DNA of 64,000 nt from Thiothrix fructosivorans (GCF_017349355.1 NZ_JAFMPM010000006.1:1860001-1924000), one strand, 5' to 3'. Numbered from the stretch's first letter, positions 8,712-18,091 are shown. A program made the numbers and translations. The notes: generated by a model not told the origin, from the letters alone.

Positions 8712-9574
8712 TGGCGATGCAAACCCTTACCTTACCCGCCCCCGCCAAGCTCAACCTGTTTTTGCACATTACTGGCAGGCGAACCGATGGCTATCATTTG
8801 CTGCAAACCTTGTTTGTGTTCCTTGATTTTGCGGATGAGATTACCCTGACGGTGCGTGAGGATGGGGCAATCTCCCGACCCACGGGGGCGGCGGATGTGC
8901 CCGCAGAGGCTGATTTGACGGTGCGGGCAGCACGCTTGCTGCAACAGGTCACGGGGTGTCGGCGCGGCGCGGATATTCAGGTGCACAAACGCATTCCGAT
9001 GGGCGGCGGTTTGGGGGGCGGTAGTTCAGATGCGGCGACGGTGTTGCAAGGCTTAAATTACCTTTGGCAATGCGGCTTGAGCGATGATGCACTGGCGGCG
9101 TTAGGGTTACGTTTAGGGGCGGATGTGCCAGTGTTTGTACGCGGTCAGGCAGCGTGGGCGGAAGGGGTCGGTGAGCAATTAACGCCCGTAGCTGTGCCGG
9201 ATAGCTGGTACGTGGTGATCCATCCGCAGGTTCATGTGCCAACTGCCGAACTTTTTTCATCGCCGGACTTGACACGCAACTGCCCTGCGATTACATTAGC
9301 GACCTTCCACGGCGGGGCAGGCATCAACGTCTTCCAACCAGTCGTGGAAAAGCGTTATCCTGAAGTAGCTGAAGCGATAAGTTGGCTCTCTAGGTACTCA
9401 AACGCAAGGTTGACAGGTTCAGGCAGTTGCCTGTTCGGATCAGTAAACAGTCGGCATGAAGGTGAAACAATCCTAAAAAGCCTACCGGATAAATGGTTCG
9501 GGTTTATCGCACAAGGTGTTAGTCTTTCACCTTTGCAACAAAAGCTAGCAACATTGCCAACGCTTTACAATTAG
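8711..9574 (+). CDS. ispE: 4-diphosphocytidyl-2-C-methyl-D-erythritol kinase
   Basis: 287 aa from the ATG overlapping the lolB stop. GHMP kinase of the MEP isoprenoid pathway, phosphorylating the 2-hydroxyl of CDP-ME. Visible motifs: PAPAKLNLFLHITGRR near the start, the ATP-binding glycine loop PMGGGLGGGSSDAATVL, and the C-terminal RLTGSGSCLFG loop. Length normal for the family. Confidence 0.95.
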   Translation: MAMQTLTLPAPAKLNLFLHITGRRTDGYHLLQTLFVFLDFADEITLTVREDGAISRPTGAADVPAEADLTVRAARLLQQVTGCRRGADIQVHKRIPMGGGLGGGSSDAATVLQGLNYLWQCGLSDDALAALGLRLGADVPVFVRGQAAWAEGVGEQLTPVAVPDSWYVVIHPQVHVPTAELFSSPDLTRNCPAITLATFHGGAGINVFQPVVEKRYPEVAEAISWLSRYSNARLTGSGSCLFGSVNSRHEGETILKSLPDKWFGFIAQGVSLSPLQQKLATLPTLYN

Positions 9575-9581
9575 TTTCAGA

Positions 9582-9656
9582 AGGGCCGTCGCCAAGCGGT
9601 AAGGCACTGGATTTTGATTCCAGCATTCCCAGGTTCGAATCCTGGCGGCCCTGCCA
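9582..9656 (+). tRNA. tRNA-Gln (anticodon TTG)
   Basis: 75 nt including an encoded CCA. Acceptor stem AGGGCCG pairs with CGGCCCT, discriminator G. Anticodon stem CTGGA/TCCAG holds the loop TTTTGAT with anticodon TTG. T-arm CCAGG-TTCGAAT-CCTGG. It sits between ispE and prs as in many gammaproteobacteria. Confidence 0.96.
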
Positions 9657-9688
9657 TTTTCTTCCCCTCCACTCAATGCGGATATGTC

Positions 9689-10645
9689 ATGGCTGACGAT
9701 AAAATGATGGTGTTTACAGGTAACGCTAATCCTGGACTCACCGAAAAAATCGTCGATCACCTCGGAATTCACCCCGGAAAAATCAAAGCAGAACGCTTCA
9801 GCGATGGCGAAGTGCATGTTGAGATTTTGGAAAACGTGCGTGGTCGTGATGTTTTCATCGTGCAATCTACCTGTGCGCCTACCAACGATAACCTGATGGA
9901 ATTGCTGATCATCGCTGATGCGTTGTATCGTGCGTCTGCGGGGCGAATCACTGCTGTCATTCCGTATTACGGTTATGCGCGGCAAGATCGACGGGTACGC
10001 TCACGGCGAGTGCCGATTTCTGCCAAATTGGTTGCTGATATGATTGCGACAGGTCACGTTGATCGTGTCCTGACTATCGACTTGCATTCAGACCAAGTAC
10101 AAGGCTTTTTCGATTTGCCGGTCGACAACGTTTACGCCTCTGGCGTTCTGATCAACGATGTGCTGTCTTGCGAGATGGATAATATCATGGTGGTTTCACC
10201 GGATGTTGGCGGCGTAGTCCGCGCCCGTGCCTTGGCAAAAGGTCTGGGTGAGGTCGAGCTAGCCATTATCGACAAGCGCCGTCCTGAACCCAATAAATCT
10301 GAAATCATGAATATTATCGGTAACGTCGAAGGACGTAACTGCATCTTGATTGACGATTTGATCGACACGGGCGGTACATTGTGCAATGCCGCTGTCGCAC
10401 TCAAGCAGCATGGTGCACTCAGTGTGCGTGCGTATGCGACACACGCGGTTTTTTCGGGCAAAGCGGTCAGCAATATCGAAAAATCGCAACTGGATGAAGT
10501 GGTCGTCACTGACACTATCCCATTAAGCGACGCTGCCAAAAACTGTGTTAAGATCCGCCAGCTTTCAGTAGCAGGCGTGCTAGCCAAAACCATTTTACGC
10601 ATCAATCAGGACGACTCCGTGAGTTCTCTGTTTGAAGGCTTATAA
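9689..10645 (+). CDS. prs: Ribose-phosphate pyrophosphokinase
   Basis: 318 aa from ATG 9689; the longer frame from 9614 runs through the tRNA and is not real. Makes PRPP from ribose-5-phosphate and ATP for nucleotide, His and Trp synthesis. Visible: [10 protein letters not shown], the ATP-binding YGYARQDRR loop, the [10 protein letters not shown] region, and the PRPP-binding loop [13 protein letters not shown]. Followed by a short hairpin terminator before rplY. Confidence 0.96.
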   Translation: MADDKMMVFTGNANPGLTEKIVDHLGIHPGKIKAERFSDGEVHVEILENVRGRDVFIVQSTCAPTNDNLMELLIIADALYRASAGRITAVIPYYGYARQDRRVRSRRVPISAKLVADMIATGHVDRVLTIDLHSDQVQGFFDLPVDNVYASGVLINDVLSCEMDNIMVVSPDVGGVVRARALAKGLGEVELAIIDKRRPEPNKSEIMNIIGNVEGRNCILIDDLIDTGGTLCNAAVALKQHGALSVRAYATHAVFSGKAVSNIEKSQLDEVVVTDTIPLSDAAKNCVKIRQLSVAGVLAKTILRINQDDSVSSLFEGL

Positions 10646-10654
10646 GTTTTAGTC

Positions 10655-10672
10655 CCCGTTCGCGGGTTTTTT
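10655..10672 (+). terminator. Short UUCG-loop terminator after prs
   Basis: CCCG-TTCG-CGGG followed by six T. The stem is only four pairs but capped by the very stable UUCG tetraloop; it lies 10 bases past the prs stop. Confidence 0.65.
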
Positions 10673-10719
10673 CGGTGGCTGTCCGGTCGCGTTCAGTTGC
10701 CATTAGTTTGGAGTTAAAC

Positions 10720-11292
10720 ATGTCAAAGAACTACGTTTTGCAAGCGCAAACACGTGAATTGCAGGGTAAGGGTGCGAGCCGCCGCCTGCGTCATACTGGA
10801 ATGGTACCTGCCGTTATTTACGGTGCAGGTGGTGAAGCACAATCCATCATGTTGCGTCATAATGAAATGATCCGCAACTTGCAGGAAGAAGGTTTTTACT
10901 CACAAATCATCACGGTTGACTTCGGTGATCGTAAAGAGCAAGTGATCCTGCGTGACCTGCAACGTCACCCAGCTAAGCCAATCATCATGCACGCTGACTT
11001 ACAGCGCATCAGCGATGACCAAGAAATCAACGTCCACGTCGCACTGCACTTCCTCAACGAAGATGTATCCAAAGGTGTGAAAGAGCAGGGTGGTACCGTT
11101 AGCCATTCCATTTCTGAAGTTGAAGTGTCTTGCTTGCCTAAGAACCTGCCTGAATTCCTCGAAGTTGACATGCTCAATGTCGAAAAAGGTCAGATTCTGC
11201 ATTTGTCAGACATCAAATTACCAGAAGGCGTGAGCCTGCCAGCATTGGCACTGGGCGAAGACCACGATAACGCCATCGCGGCGATTCACTAA
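10720..11292 (+). CDS. rplY: Large ribosomal subunit protein bL25 (Ctc form)
   Basis: 190 aa from ATG 10720 (TTGGAG nearby upstream), the long L25/Ctc form with the C-terminal TL5-type domain, rather than the ~94 aa E. coli form. Binds 5S rRNA. The N-terminus has LQGKGASRRLRHTGMVPAVI and the C-terminal part has HLSDIKLPEGVSLPAL. pth follows 11 bases later, matching the prs-rplY-pth-ychF order. Confidence 0.94.
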   Translation: MSKNYVLQAQTRELQGKGASRRLRHTGMVPAVIYGAGGEAQSIMLRHNEMIRNLQEEGFYSQIITVDFGDRKEQVILRDLQRHPAKPIIMHADLQRISDDQEINVHVALHFLNEDVSKGVKEQGGTVSHSISEVEVSCLPKNLPEFLEVDMLNVEKGQILHLSDIKLPEGVSLPALALGEDHDNAIAAIH

Positions 11293-11303
11293 GGTCGATA
11301 CCG

Positions 11304-11879
11304 ATGGGAAACCCTATTCGCCTCATTGCAGGCTTGGGCAACCCCGGTAGCCAGTACGACAAAACCCGGCACAATGCTGGGTTTTTGTTTGTGGATGAAC
11401 TGGCAAGGCGCTATTCCGGCAAATTTGCTGTCGAGAAGCGTTTTTCCGGTGAAGTCTGTAAACTGCAAGTCGGCAGCGCGACGGTATGGCTGATCAAGCC
11501 TATGACCTTCATGAACCGCAGCGGGCTTGCCGTCAAGCAATTGGCGAGTTTCTACCAAATTCCGGTAGAACACATTTTGGTTGCGCACGACGAGTTGGAT
11601 ATTGCACCCGGTGAGGTTCGCTTGAAACAAGCGGGTGGTCACGGTGGACACAACGGTTTGCGCGACTGTCATGCGCATTTGAGCGCAGAGTATTGGCGGT
11701 TGCGACTGGGTGTTGGACATCCGGGCGACCGTAACAAAGTGGTTGATTACGTGCTGTCACGCCCTTCCAGTGATGATGAAATTGTTATCGCAAGGGCTAT
11801 TGATAAGGCGGCCGACCAGATTGAATTAATTTTACAGGGTGACATGCAGAAAGCGATGAACGCGCTGCACACCAAATAA
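11304..11879 (+). CDS. pth: Peptidyl-tRNA hydrolase
   Basis: 191 aa. Recycles peptidyl-tRNAs that drop off ribosomes. Visible: the conserved AGLGNPG start, the catalytic His in [15 protein letters not shown], and the Asp in [11 protein letters not shown] with GGHGGHNGL. Normal length, packed between rplY and ychF. Confidence 0.96.
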   Translation: MGNPIRLIAGLGNPGSQYDKTRHNAGFLFVDELARRYSGKFAVEKRFSGEVCKLQVGSATVWLIKPMTFMNRSGLAVKQLASFYQIPVEHILVAHDELDIAPGEVRLKQAGGHGGHNGLRDCHAHLSAEYWRLRLGVGHPGDRNKVVDYVLSRPSSDDEIVIARAIDKAADQIELILQGDMQKAMNALHTK

Positions 11880-11890
11880 AGGTACGACTC

Positions 11891-12985
11891 ATGGGATTCA
11901 AGTGCGGAATTGTTGGTTTGCCAAACGTGGGTAAATCCACCTTGTTTAATGCGTTGACCAAGGCGGGCATTCAGGCAGCGAATTACCCGTTCTGTACGAT
12001 TGAGCCGAATGTTGGCATCGTCCCTATGCCTGATCCGCGTTTGGATGCGTTGGCAGCTATCGTTAAACCCATCAAAATTTTGCCGACCACAATGGAATTT
12101 GTGGACATCGCAGGCTTGGTGGCTGGCGCGTCGCAAGGTGAAGGCTTGGGCAACAAGTTTCTGGCGCATATCCGCGAAACCGACGCGATTGCGCAAGTAG
12201 TGCGTTGCTTTGATAACGATGACATTATCCACGTTGCAGGCAAAATTGACCCCGCGTCTGACATCGACACCATCAATACCGAACTGGCGTTAGCGGATTT
12301 GGATACGGCTGAAAAAGCGGTGAACCGCCTGACCCGTTCCGCCAAATCTGGCAGCAAAGATCTGGTGGCGCAAAAAGTCTTGGCAGAACGTTTGTTTGCA
12401 CACCTGTCTGAAGGGCATTCAGCGCGTTCAATGGACATGACAGCGGAAGAGCGTGCCTTGGCAATCCGCGAATTCCATTTGATTACCATTAAGCCCTTGA
12501 TGTTTATCGCGAATGTCAGCGAAGACGGTTTTGAAAACAACGCGTATTTGGATAAAGTGCGTGAAATTGCCGTGCGTGAAAACGCTGTGGTTGTGCCAGT
12601 GTGTGCGGAAATGGAATCCGAATTGTCGCAATTGGATGATGTCGAACGTGACGAATTCCTTGCTGGCATGGGGTTGGATGAACCGGGTTTGAATCGTGTG
12701 ATTCGTGCAGGCTACGATTTGCTGGGCTTGCAAACCTATTTCACCGCAGGCGTGAAAGAAGTGCGGGCGTGGACGATTCCGAAGAAAGCGACTGCGCCAC
12801 AAGCGGCAGGCGTAATTCATACCGACTTTGAACGTGGCTTCATTCGTGCACAAACCATTGCGTATGAAGATTTCATTGCTTACAAAGGTGAGCAGGGTGC
12901 GAAAGAAGCGGGAAAAATGCGGGCGGAAGGTAAGGAATACATCGTCAAAGATGGCGATGTATTGAATTTCCTGTTTAACGTCTAG
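11891..12985 (+). CDS. ychF: Redox-regulated ATPase YchF (Obg family)
   Basis: 364 aa. ATP-preferring P-loop protein of the Obg family that binds ribosomes and modulates stress responses. Walker A is [14 protein letters not shown], switch region [12 protein letters not shown] with GEGLGNKFL, and the C-terminal TGS domain includes [16 protein letters not shown]. Its end overlaps the end of the convergent transporter gene by 11 bases. Confidence 0.96.
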   Translation: MGFKCGIVGLPNVGKSTLFNALTKAGIQAANYPFCTIEPNVGIVPMPDPRLDALAAIVKPIKILPTTMEFVDIAGLVAGASQGEGLGNKFLAHIRETDAIAQVVRCFDNDDIIHVAGKIDPASDIDTINTELALADLDTAEKAVNRLTRSAKSGSKDLVAQKVLAERLFAHLSEGHSARSMDMTAEERALAIREFHLITIKPLMFIANVSEDGFENNAYLDKVREIAVRENAVVVPVCAEMESELSQLDDVERDEFLAGMGLDEPGLNRVIRAGYDLLGLQTYFTAGVKEVRAWTIPKKATAPQAAGVIHTDFERGFIRAQTIAYEDFIAYKGEQGAKEAGKMRAEGKEYIVKDGDVLNFLFNV

Positions 12986-14159
12986 AGAAGATAGCGGTGC
13001 TTGCCACTAGCCCCAGCAGGAAAAACCCGCTGATGAGTGGTAGCACCGTATTGTCGTAGGCTTGCCCGATCAACGTTCCTAACGGAATGGCGATCAGGGT
13101 AGACAGCGAGCCAATGACTGATGCGCCGATTCCGGCAATATGCCCCAGCGGTTCCATTGCCAGCGCGTTTAGATTGCCGAATAACATGCCTAATGCCAAA
13201 AATGCCAGCATGAAATACGCCATCAACAGTGCCAACGGCGGATGCCCCGCTGTGCTGTAAGTGACCAGCCAAAACGCACCCGATAGCAGCGTGAACAGCA
13301 GCAAGGCTCGCTTGGAGAGCCAGTGCATTCCATAATGCATCACCAACTTCGCATTCAGTAACGATGCTCCACCAATTGCCAACGCCAGCAAGGCAAAATA
13401 CAGCGGGAAACGTTCCCCCAGCTCGTATTGAATTTGCAGGATTTGTTGCGCCGAACTCAAATAGCCCAGAAATGCGCCAAACACGATGCCGGTGGTGAGC
13501 GTGTAAATCATGCTGGTGCGATTTGTCACCACCTCGCGGAAGGCTAGCCAGAACTGCCGAAACGTGAATGGGCGGCGCTTGGCGGCTGGCAAGGTTTCCG
13601 GCATTCGTAGCCAAAACCAGCTTGCCACAATGACTGCTAACACTACAAAGACGCTGAAAATACTGCGCCAACCTGCCAGTAATAAAATACCTTGCCCTAA
13701 GGACGGTGCAATCATCGGTACGAGAATGAAAATACTCATGGTAAATGACATGACCCGCGCCATCGCCCGCCCTTCATAGCAATCGCGTACCAGCGCTATG
13801 GTTAGCACACGCGGCGCAGATGCGCCCAGCCCTTGCAAAAAACGTCCGATTAGCATGTGGGAAAAATCTTGCGCCAGCATCGACACGAGACTGCCGAGCA
13901 TGAAAAGACCTAAGCCGACGTACATCAACGGCTTGCGTCCGGTTGCATCCGACAGTGGGCCAAAGAAGATTTGCCCACTGGCTAGCCCTAAAAACAGCGT
14001 GGAAATAACGAGTTGCGCATCGTTGTCATGCGCTACTCCCAAGTCTCGCCCGATGGTGCTCAGGGCGGGGAGCATCGCGTCGATGGCGAAGGCTGTCAGG
14101 GAACTGAGCAAGGCAATCAGGGCGATGAATTCGCCGAAACGGGGGAGTTTAGTGGGCAT
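12975..14159 (-). CDS. Bcr/CflA-type MFS drug efflux transporter
   Basis: 394 aa from ATG 14159; the longer frame to 14369 reads through a separate small gene and is rejected. Twelve hydrophobic segments; after the first come the Bcr/CflA-like [15 protein letters not shown] and [18 protein letters not shown], the conserved MFS loop 2-3 motif. This subfamily exports drugs (bicyclomycin, chloramphenicol) or small metabolites by proton antiport. Substrate cannot be told from sequence. The gene upstream, 13 bases away, encodes a Cys-rich small protein. Confidence 0.85.
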   Translation of the reverse strand: MPTKLPRFGEFIALIALLSSLTAFAIDAMLPALSTIGRDLGVAHDNDAQLVISTLFLGLASGQIFFGPLSDATGRKPLMYVGLGLFMLGSLVSMLAQDFSHMLIGRFLQGLGASAPRVLTIALVRDCYEGRAMARVMSFTMSIFILVPMIAPSLGQGILLLAGWRSIFSVFVVLAVIVASWFWLRMPETLPAAKRRPFTFRQFWLAFREVVTNRTSMIYTLTTGIVFGAFLGYLSSAQQILQIQYELGERFPLYFALLALAIGGASLLNAKLVMHYGMHWLSKRALLLFTLLSGAFWLVTYSTAGHPPLALLMAYFMLAFLALGMLFGNLNALAMEPLGHIAGIGASVIGSLSTLIAIPLGTLIGQAYDNTVLPLISGFFLLGLVASTAIFSRR

Positions 14160-14172
14160 TTGGTGAGTGATT

Positions 14173-14337
14173 TCAGGTGGCGGGTTGAGGCGTGGTGGAT
14201 TGTGGAGCTTGCTGCGCTTGCTCCCATTTCTGTAATTCTGTGCGATAAATGTCCCATACGCAGGGGGCACAACCGCTTTCGCAGCATTCGTTGGGGGCGG
14301 GTGGTTGGGGTTTGTCGTTGAGGGGTGGTGGTTGCAT
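14173..14337 (-). CDS. Small Cys-rich protein, oxidoreductase-like domain
   Basis: 54 aa. After a proline-rich start (QPPPLNDKPQPPAP) it has the motif NECCESGCAPCVWDIYRTEL, which I recognise as the oxidoreductase-like domain: four cysteines in CC-x3-C-x2-C spacing followed by VWDxYxxEL. The domain is small and of unknown biochemistry; the cysteines suggest metal or redox binding. Starts at ATG 14337 and ends 13 bases before the MFS transporter start, so likely cotranscribed with it. Confidence 0.75.
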   Translation of the reverse strand: MQPPPLNDKPQPPAPNECCESGCAPCVWDIYRTELQKWEQAQQAPQSTTPQPAT

Positions 14338-14420
14338 GAGTCATTCTCCTGATACTGTTGGCGAAACATAGCAATTTGATGTCAATAGAGCTACTTTTTT
14401 ACCGAATTAGGACAATTTAA

Positions 14421-15020
14421 ATGATGTTAACGAAACCTTTTTCTGAGGCGTGCGAAGAGAATAAAGCGCCTATTTTGGCGGTGCTTGCGCCGTTGTTATG
14501 GGATTGCCGTGCGGTGCTGGAAGTGGGCAGTGGTACGGGGCAACATGCGGTGCATTTCGCTGCCGCCATGCCGCAGTTGGTTTGGCATACCAGCGATGTG
14601 GCGGCGCATCACTCTGGTATCCAGATGTGGTTGGATGAGGCCGGTTTGCCGAATACCCGTGCGCCGCTGGCTTTGGATGTGGTGCACGATGCATGGCCTG
14701 TATTGGCGGTGGATGCGGTGTATTCTGCCAACACGGTACACATTATGGGCTGGACGGAAGTGGAGGCGTTTTTTGCCGGGGTTGGTCAGTTATTACCAGC
14801 CGGTGGTTTGTTTGTGTTGTATGGCCCTTTCAACTATGACGGGCAATACACCAGCGCGAGTAATGCGCGGTTTGATCAGTGGCTGAAGCAGCGCGATCCG
14901 CGTAGTGGGATTCGGGATTTCGCCGACCTGAACCGGCTGGCGGAACAGGCGGGGATGGCGTTTCAGCATGATTATACGATGCCGGTGAATAATCGACTGC
15001 TGGTGTGGCGACGGCGGTAG
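14421..15020 (+). CDS. DUF938 SAM-dependent methyltransferase-like protein
   Basis: 199 aa. N-terminal PFSEACEENKAPILAVL, SAM-binding motif VLEVGSGTGQHAVHFA, and YGPFNYDGQYTSASNARFD, the signature of the DUF938 family. Class I Rossmann methyltransferase fold; substrate unknown. Divergent from the small Cys-rich gene and convergent with the antiporter gene, ending 10 bases before the latter's stop. Confidence 0.85.
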   Translation: MMLTKPFSEACEENKAPILAVLAPLLWDCRAVLEVGSGTGQHAVHFAAAMPQLVWHTSDVAAHHSGIQMWLDEAGLPNTRAPLALDVVHDAWPVLAVDAVYSANTVHIMGWTEVEAFFAGVGQLLPAGGLFVLYGPFNYDGQYTSASNARFDQWLKQRDPRSGIRDFADLNRLAEQAGMAFQHDYTMPVNNRLLVWRRR

Positions 15021-15030
15021 GGCGCTTGCG

Positions 15031-16119
15031 TTAAGGCACTATCGTCATGAATAAATACGTCAGAAAAATCACAAGATGCACCGCGCCCTGCATAACAGTG
15101 ACGCGGCCTGTGCTCATCGACATCGACGCAATAAAGAGTGTCAGTAGTAGCAAGATAATGGATTTGGTTTCGAGACCCAGAAAAAGTGTCATATCCATCG
15201 TGATCGCCACTACCGCTACGACGGGAATGGTGAGACCAATCGTCGCGAGTGCTGAGCCAAGCGCCAGATTGAGGCTGGTTTGTAATTGATGGTTCGCCGC
15301 CGCCCGTAATGAGGCGAAGCCTTCTGGCATCAGCACAATCGCCGCAATAATAATCCCAACCAATGCTTCGGGTGCGCCCCATGCGATGACGTAACTCTTG
15401 ACGGAGGGCGATAGCAGCTTGGCAGTTAATACCACACCGATGAGGCTGAGGATTAAGAAAAGGCTACTGATAATGAGCGTTTTAATCGGCACATCAGGCT
15501 GCGGTTCGGCGGCTTTGTGAGAGGGATTAACAAGGAAATAATCACGATGCCGCACGGCTTGGACGAACACAAATACGCCATACAGCACCAATGACACAAT
15601 TGCCACAAAGCCCAATTGGCTATCGGAATAGCGAGGCCCCGGTGTGCTGGTGGTGAAATTGGGCAGAATCAAGCTAAGCACCAAAATGGTCGCCAAGGTC
15701 GTCAGGGCGGTGCTGACACCCGGCAAAATAAAGCGTTGCTCACCAAAACGGTAACACCCGATTAGAAAGCTCAAACCAATAATCAGGTTGAGGATAATCA
15801 TCACGGTGGCAAACACCGTATCCCGCGCTAATACGGCAGCGCCCGTTTCCGCAACCAGCATGATCGAGACAATTAACGAGACTTCAATTACCGTAATCGC
15901 TAGGGCTAAGACCAGTGTTCCTAACGGTTCACCGATGCCATACGCAATCATTTCGGCGTGATGCACCGCTGCCATTATGCTCAAGATTAAGCCGACACCC
16001 AGTATCATGCTGTACACGCCGGTAAGTTCGAGCGGGATCAATTGCCCAGCCAGCAACAATAACGTGAAGATTGGCACGAGTAGCGCCCACAAGGGCGAGC
16101 GGTGCAGGGGTTTCGTCAT
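15031..16119 (-). CDS. chaA: ChaA-like Ca2+/H+ (Na+/H+) antiporter
   Basis: 362 aa, ~11 membrane segments. Contains the two inverted repeats of the CaCA family: GEPLGTLVLALAITVIEVSL in the first half and MPEGFASLRAAANHQLQTSL then GSALATIGLTIP in the second, holding the acidic cation-binding residues. It exports Ca2+ or Na+ in exchange for protons. YbjQ lies 15 bases upstream on the same strand, so the two may be cotranscribed. Confidence 0.88.
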   Translation of the reverse strand: MTKPLHRSPLWALLVPIFTLLLLAGQLIPLELTGVYSMILGVGLILSIMAAVHHAEMIAYGIGEPLGTLVLALAITVIEVSLIVSIMLVAETGAAVLARDTVFATVMIILNLIIGLSFLIGCYRFGEQRFILPGVSTALTTLATILVLSLILPNFTTSTPGPRYSDSQLGFVAIVSLVLYGVFVFVQAVRHRDYFLVNPSHKAAEPQPDVPIKTLIISSLFLILSLIGVVLTAKLLSPSVKSYVIAWGAPEALVGIIIAAIVLMPEGFASLRAAANHQLQTSLNLALGSALATIGLTIPVVAVVAITMDMTLFLGLETKSIILLLLTLFIASMSMSTGRVTVMQGAVHLVIFLTYLFMTIVP

Positions 16120-16134
16120 GGCTTAGGGCGCTCC

Positions 16135-16461
16135 TCAGTCAACTTTCACTGCTGTGCCGCTCACCGTGACCATCAACATACCACCGCTATTCCCCATCGT
16201 GATGTTTTCGTAGTCAATGTCGATACCGACGACGGCGTTTGCGCCTAGGCTTTGCGCTTGGGCTTCCATTTCGGCAAAGGCGATTTCACGGGCTTTACGC
16301 AATTCCTTCTCGTAGGCGGCGGAACGTCCGCCGATAATGTCACGGATTCCGGCAAAAAAGTCTTTGAAGACGTTTGCGCCCAGAATGGCTTCGCCGGTGA
16401 CGACGCCGTAGTATTGGGCGATGCGTTTGCCTTCAATGCTGGGGGTGGTGGATTGGATCAT
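16135..16461 (-). CDS. ybjQ: YbjQ family protein (UPF0145)
   Basis: 108 aa, full length. Shows the conserved [18 protein letters not shown] start and [15 protein letters not shown], typical of the homopentameric YbjQ family (sometimes called heavy-metal-binding domain). Function is not established. Precedes the chaA-like gene on the same strand. Confidence 0.9.
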   Translation of the reverse strand: MIQSTTPSIEGKRIAQYYGVVTGEAILGANVFKDFFAGIRDIIGGRSAAYEKELRKAREIAFAEMEAQAQSLGANAVVGIDIDYENITMGNSGGMLMVTVSGTAVKVD

Positions 16462-16603
16462 GGGACACTCCTATTTTGCAGTGATTCTTTGCGTAGATGA
16501 TACAACAGTTGCAGAGAATGGCGTGTTCAGCCTTATCTGGATAGGGGTTAAGGCTGATACAATTGACCACAAAATGGTTGGTTAGAAATGGGTTAGTGAT
16601 TAT

Positions 16604-16879
16604 ATGCAGCATTCCGATTTTCAAATTGGCACGGAGTTTTTTACCGCAGCCGGACGCTGGCGGTGCACTGATGTTGGCACTCGTGTGATTGTGGCGATTT
16701 CGCTAGAGCCAAGAGAAACAGTGCGTCTGTGGACGGATGCGGCAGGGGAGCGGGTGCAAGAAACCTTCATCAGTGATGACCCGCGTGACCTTATCGGGCC
16801 ACCGTATAGTGTGGCGGAGTTGGTGTTTGATGAATACGATTTGGATGGTTGTTCCATTGACCCCGATGATTTTCTCTGA
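16604..16879 (+). CDS. Hypothetical 91-aa protein
   Basis: Not recognised. Acidic soluble protein with FFTAAGRWRCTDVGTRVIVA and a C-terminus very rich in Asp (DEYDLDGCSIDPDDFL). No signal peptide or membrane segment. No strong Shine-Dalgarno before the ATG. It opens a run of very small plus-strand genes (16604-18082). Confidence 0.6.
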   Translation: MQHSDFQIGTEFFTAAGRWRCTDVGTRVIVAISLEPRETVRLWTDAAGERVQETFISDDPRDLIGPPYSVAELVFDEYDLDGCSIDPDDFL

Positions 16880-16953
16880 CGGAGGCAGGGATACCATTTG
16901 TTTGAGTTTGCTATACTGAGCCATCGACATCACAGCCTGTGAGGAAATAACGT

Positions 16954-17208
16954 ATGACAACGGTAACAATCCAAGTGCCTGATTCTGTGCTGCCTTCGCT
17001 GCACCTTGATCCGGCTGGTTTTGTGCGTGAGATGCGCCTTGCTGCTGCTATCAAGTGGTACGAATTGCGGCGCGTATCGCAGGAAAACGCTGCTGAGATT
17101 GCAGGCGTGAATCGTGCGGATTTCATCACTGCATTATCACAGGCACAGGTTTCCCCCTTTCAGTTGAACGAAGCAGAATTGCGTGAGGAGCTGCATGGAC
17201 TCTGTTAA
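16954..17208 (+). CDS. UPF0175 family small protein (antitoxin-like)
   Basis: 84 aa. The pattern of a short beta strand (TVTIQVPDSVL), then EMRLAAAIKWYELRRVSQEN, then AAEIAGVNRADFITAL is that of UPF0175, a ribbon-helix-helix-like family often paired with PIN toxins. GAGGAA precedes the ATG. No PIN gene follows here; instead it overlaps by 14 bases a truncated 38-aa ORF. Probably an orphan antitoxin. Confidence 0.7.
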   Translation: MTTVTIQVPDSVLPSLHLDPAGFVREMRLAAAIKWYELRRVSQENAAEIAGVNRADFITALSQAQVSPFQLNEAELREELHGLC

Positions 17209-17311
17209 GCACAACTACACAGACAAGCGTCAGCAATGGTTGGGTGATCCGACATTGGAAGAAATCAGAGAGCGCGGGCTGGAATTGCTACGTAAAGCAA
17301 TAAACGAATAA
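17195..17311 (+). CDS. 38-aa ORF, C-terminal relic of the 25271 family
   Basis: Starts at ATG 17195 within the end of the previous gene and reads MDSVKHNYTDKRQQWLGDPT then LEEIRERGLELL. The stretch YTDKRQQWLGDPTLEEIR matches YTKERSQWLGNPTLAEVR in the 78-aa protein at 25271-25507, so this is probably an N-terminally shortened copy of that gene. Whether it is translated is unclear. Confidence 0.5.
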   Translation: MDSVKHNYTDKRQQWLGDPTLEEIRERGLELLRKAINE

Positions 17312-17482
17312 TTAACCAGCTACCAACTCATCGCCCTCACACGGCTCTTGTCCACCTTGACGAGTCAGAATGCGTTTGAACGCATCCCTATCTGCTCGCT
17401 GTTGCCGTTCGTTGAAGAATTTGAGCGTATCCTCCTGAGTCGTGGGCGAAGGCAATGGGTAGGTAGCAGTTTGTTGTTCCAT
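17312..17482 (-). pseudogene. Internally deleted copy of the RHH antitoxin at 25820
   Basis: 56 codons reading MEQQTATYPLPSPTTQEDTL, then FFNERQQRADRDAFKRILTR and QGGQEPCEGDELVAG. Both ends are nearly identical to the 85-aa protein at 25820-26077, but about 30 central residues that form the DNA-binding ribbon-helix-helix core are missing. The open frame is kept, so a short peptide could still be made, but it cannot be a normal antitoxin. Confidence 0.7.
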
Positions 17483-17580
17483 ATACAGATTCTCCTTGTC
17501 TCGTTGCTGATGCTAGATGAAAATCCTTGAAAAATCTTGTTTTTTGGTATCATCTTTCTCAGTCACTTGGAGGTTAAACC
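17483..17580. other. Short gap between divergent small genes
   Basis: Contains the upstream regions of the minus-strand relic and of the 17581 gene. Only an AT-rich patch and GGAGG at about 17570, the ribosome binding site for 17581, stand out. Confidence 0.4.
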
Positions 17581-17751
17581 ATGATGGATGATCCAATCGT
17601 TGAAGAAGTACGCAAACATCGGCAAGCCCATGCCGCCAAGTATAACAATGACCTGAAAGCCATTTGTGCGGCATTGAAAATCCGTGAGCAGCAATCCAGC
17701 CGCAAGGTTGTTAACCGCAGTTCTCGCTTGCTGCTGAAAAAAGTCAGCTAA
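17581..17751 (+). CDS. Small 56-aa protein preceding xisI
   Basis: Starts ATGATG after a good GGAGG; sequence MMDDPIVEEVRKHRQAHAAK, then YNNDLKAICAALKIREQQ. The DDPIVEEVRxxR opening is a widespread short family of unknown function that I have seen near toxin-like genes, often annotated as hypothetical or antitoxin-like. It ends 13 bases before xisI, so the two are probably cotranscribed. Confidence 0.65.
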   Translation: MMDDPIVEEVRKHRQAHAAKYNNDLKAICAALKIREQQSSRKVVNRSSRLLLKKVS

Positions 17752-17764
17752 AGGTCAGACTCAA

Positions 17765-18082
17765 ATGGATACGGAACACTACCGAGCAGCGGTAAAGCAC
17801 GTCATTGAAACTTACGCCAGATTTCGCCCTTCTCACGGCAACATTCGGCTGGATACTGTGTTTGATGAAATTCACGACCGTTACGCACTCATGCAAGCGG
17901 GCTGGGACAGAGGCAGACGAGTACGTGGCAACCTGATCTACATCACCCTTCAGGATGGCAAAGTAGTGGTTGAATACGACGGCATCGAACACGGCATCAC
18001 CGATGACTTGATCCGCCAAGGGGTAGAGGAAAAAGACATCGTGCTGGCGTTTTTGGAAGAGCGATATATTACAGCCGTCTGA
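17765..18082 (+). CDS. xisI: XisI-like protein
   Basis: 105 aa, normal length. Recognised by IRLDTVFDEIHDRYALMQAG and GNLIYITLQDGKVVVEYDGI with the end EEKDIVLAFLEE, all typical of XisI, named after a factor controlling fdxN-element excision in heterocystous cyanobacteria. Outside that setting the family is common as a XisH/XisI pair. No xisH is next to it here. A fragment of a second copy's 3' end is at 26584-26620. Confidence 0.85.
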   Translation: MDTEHYRAAVKHVIETYARFRPSHGNIRLDTVFDEIHDRYALMQAGWDRGRRVRGNLIYITLQDGKVVVEYDGIEHGITDDLIRQGVEEKDIVLAFLEERYITAV

Positions 18083-18091
18083 TATAAATTC

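Noticed and set aside
9614-9688. Longer start for prs
   Set aside because: Would overlap the tRNA-Gln gene; the family start is at 9689.
14160-14369. N-terminal extension of the MFS transporter
   Set aside because: His/Pro/Asn-rich reading of a separate small gene in another frame.
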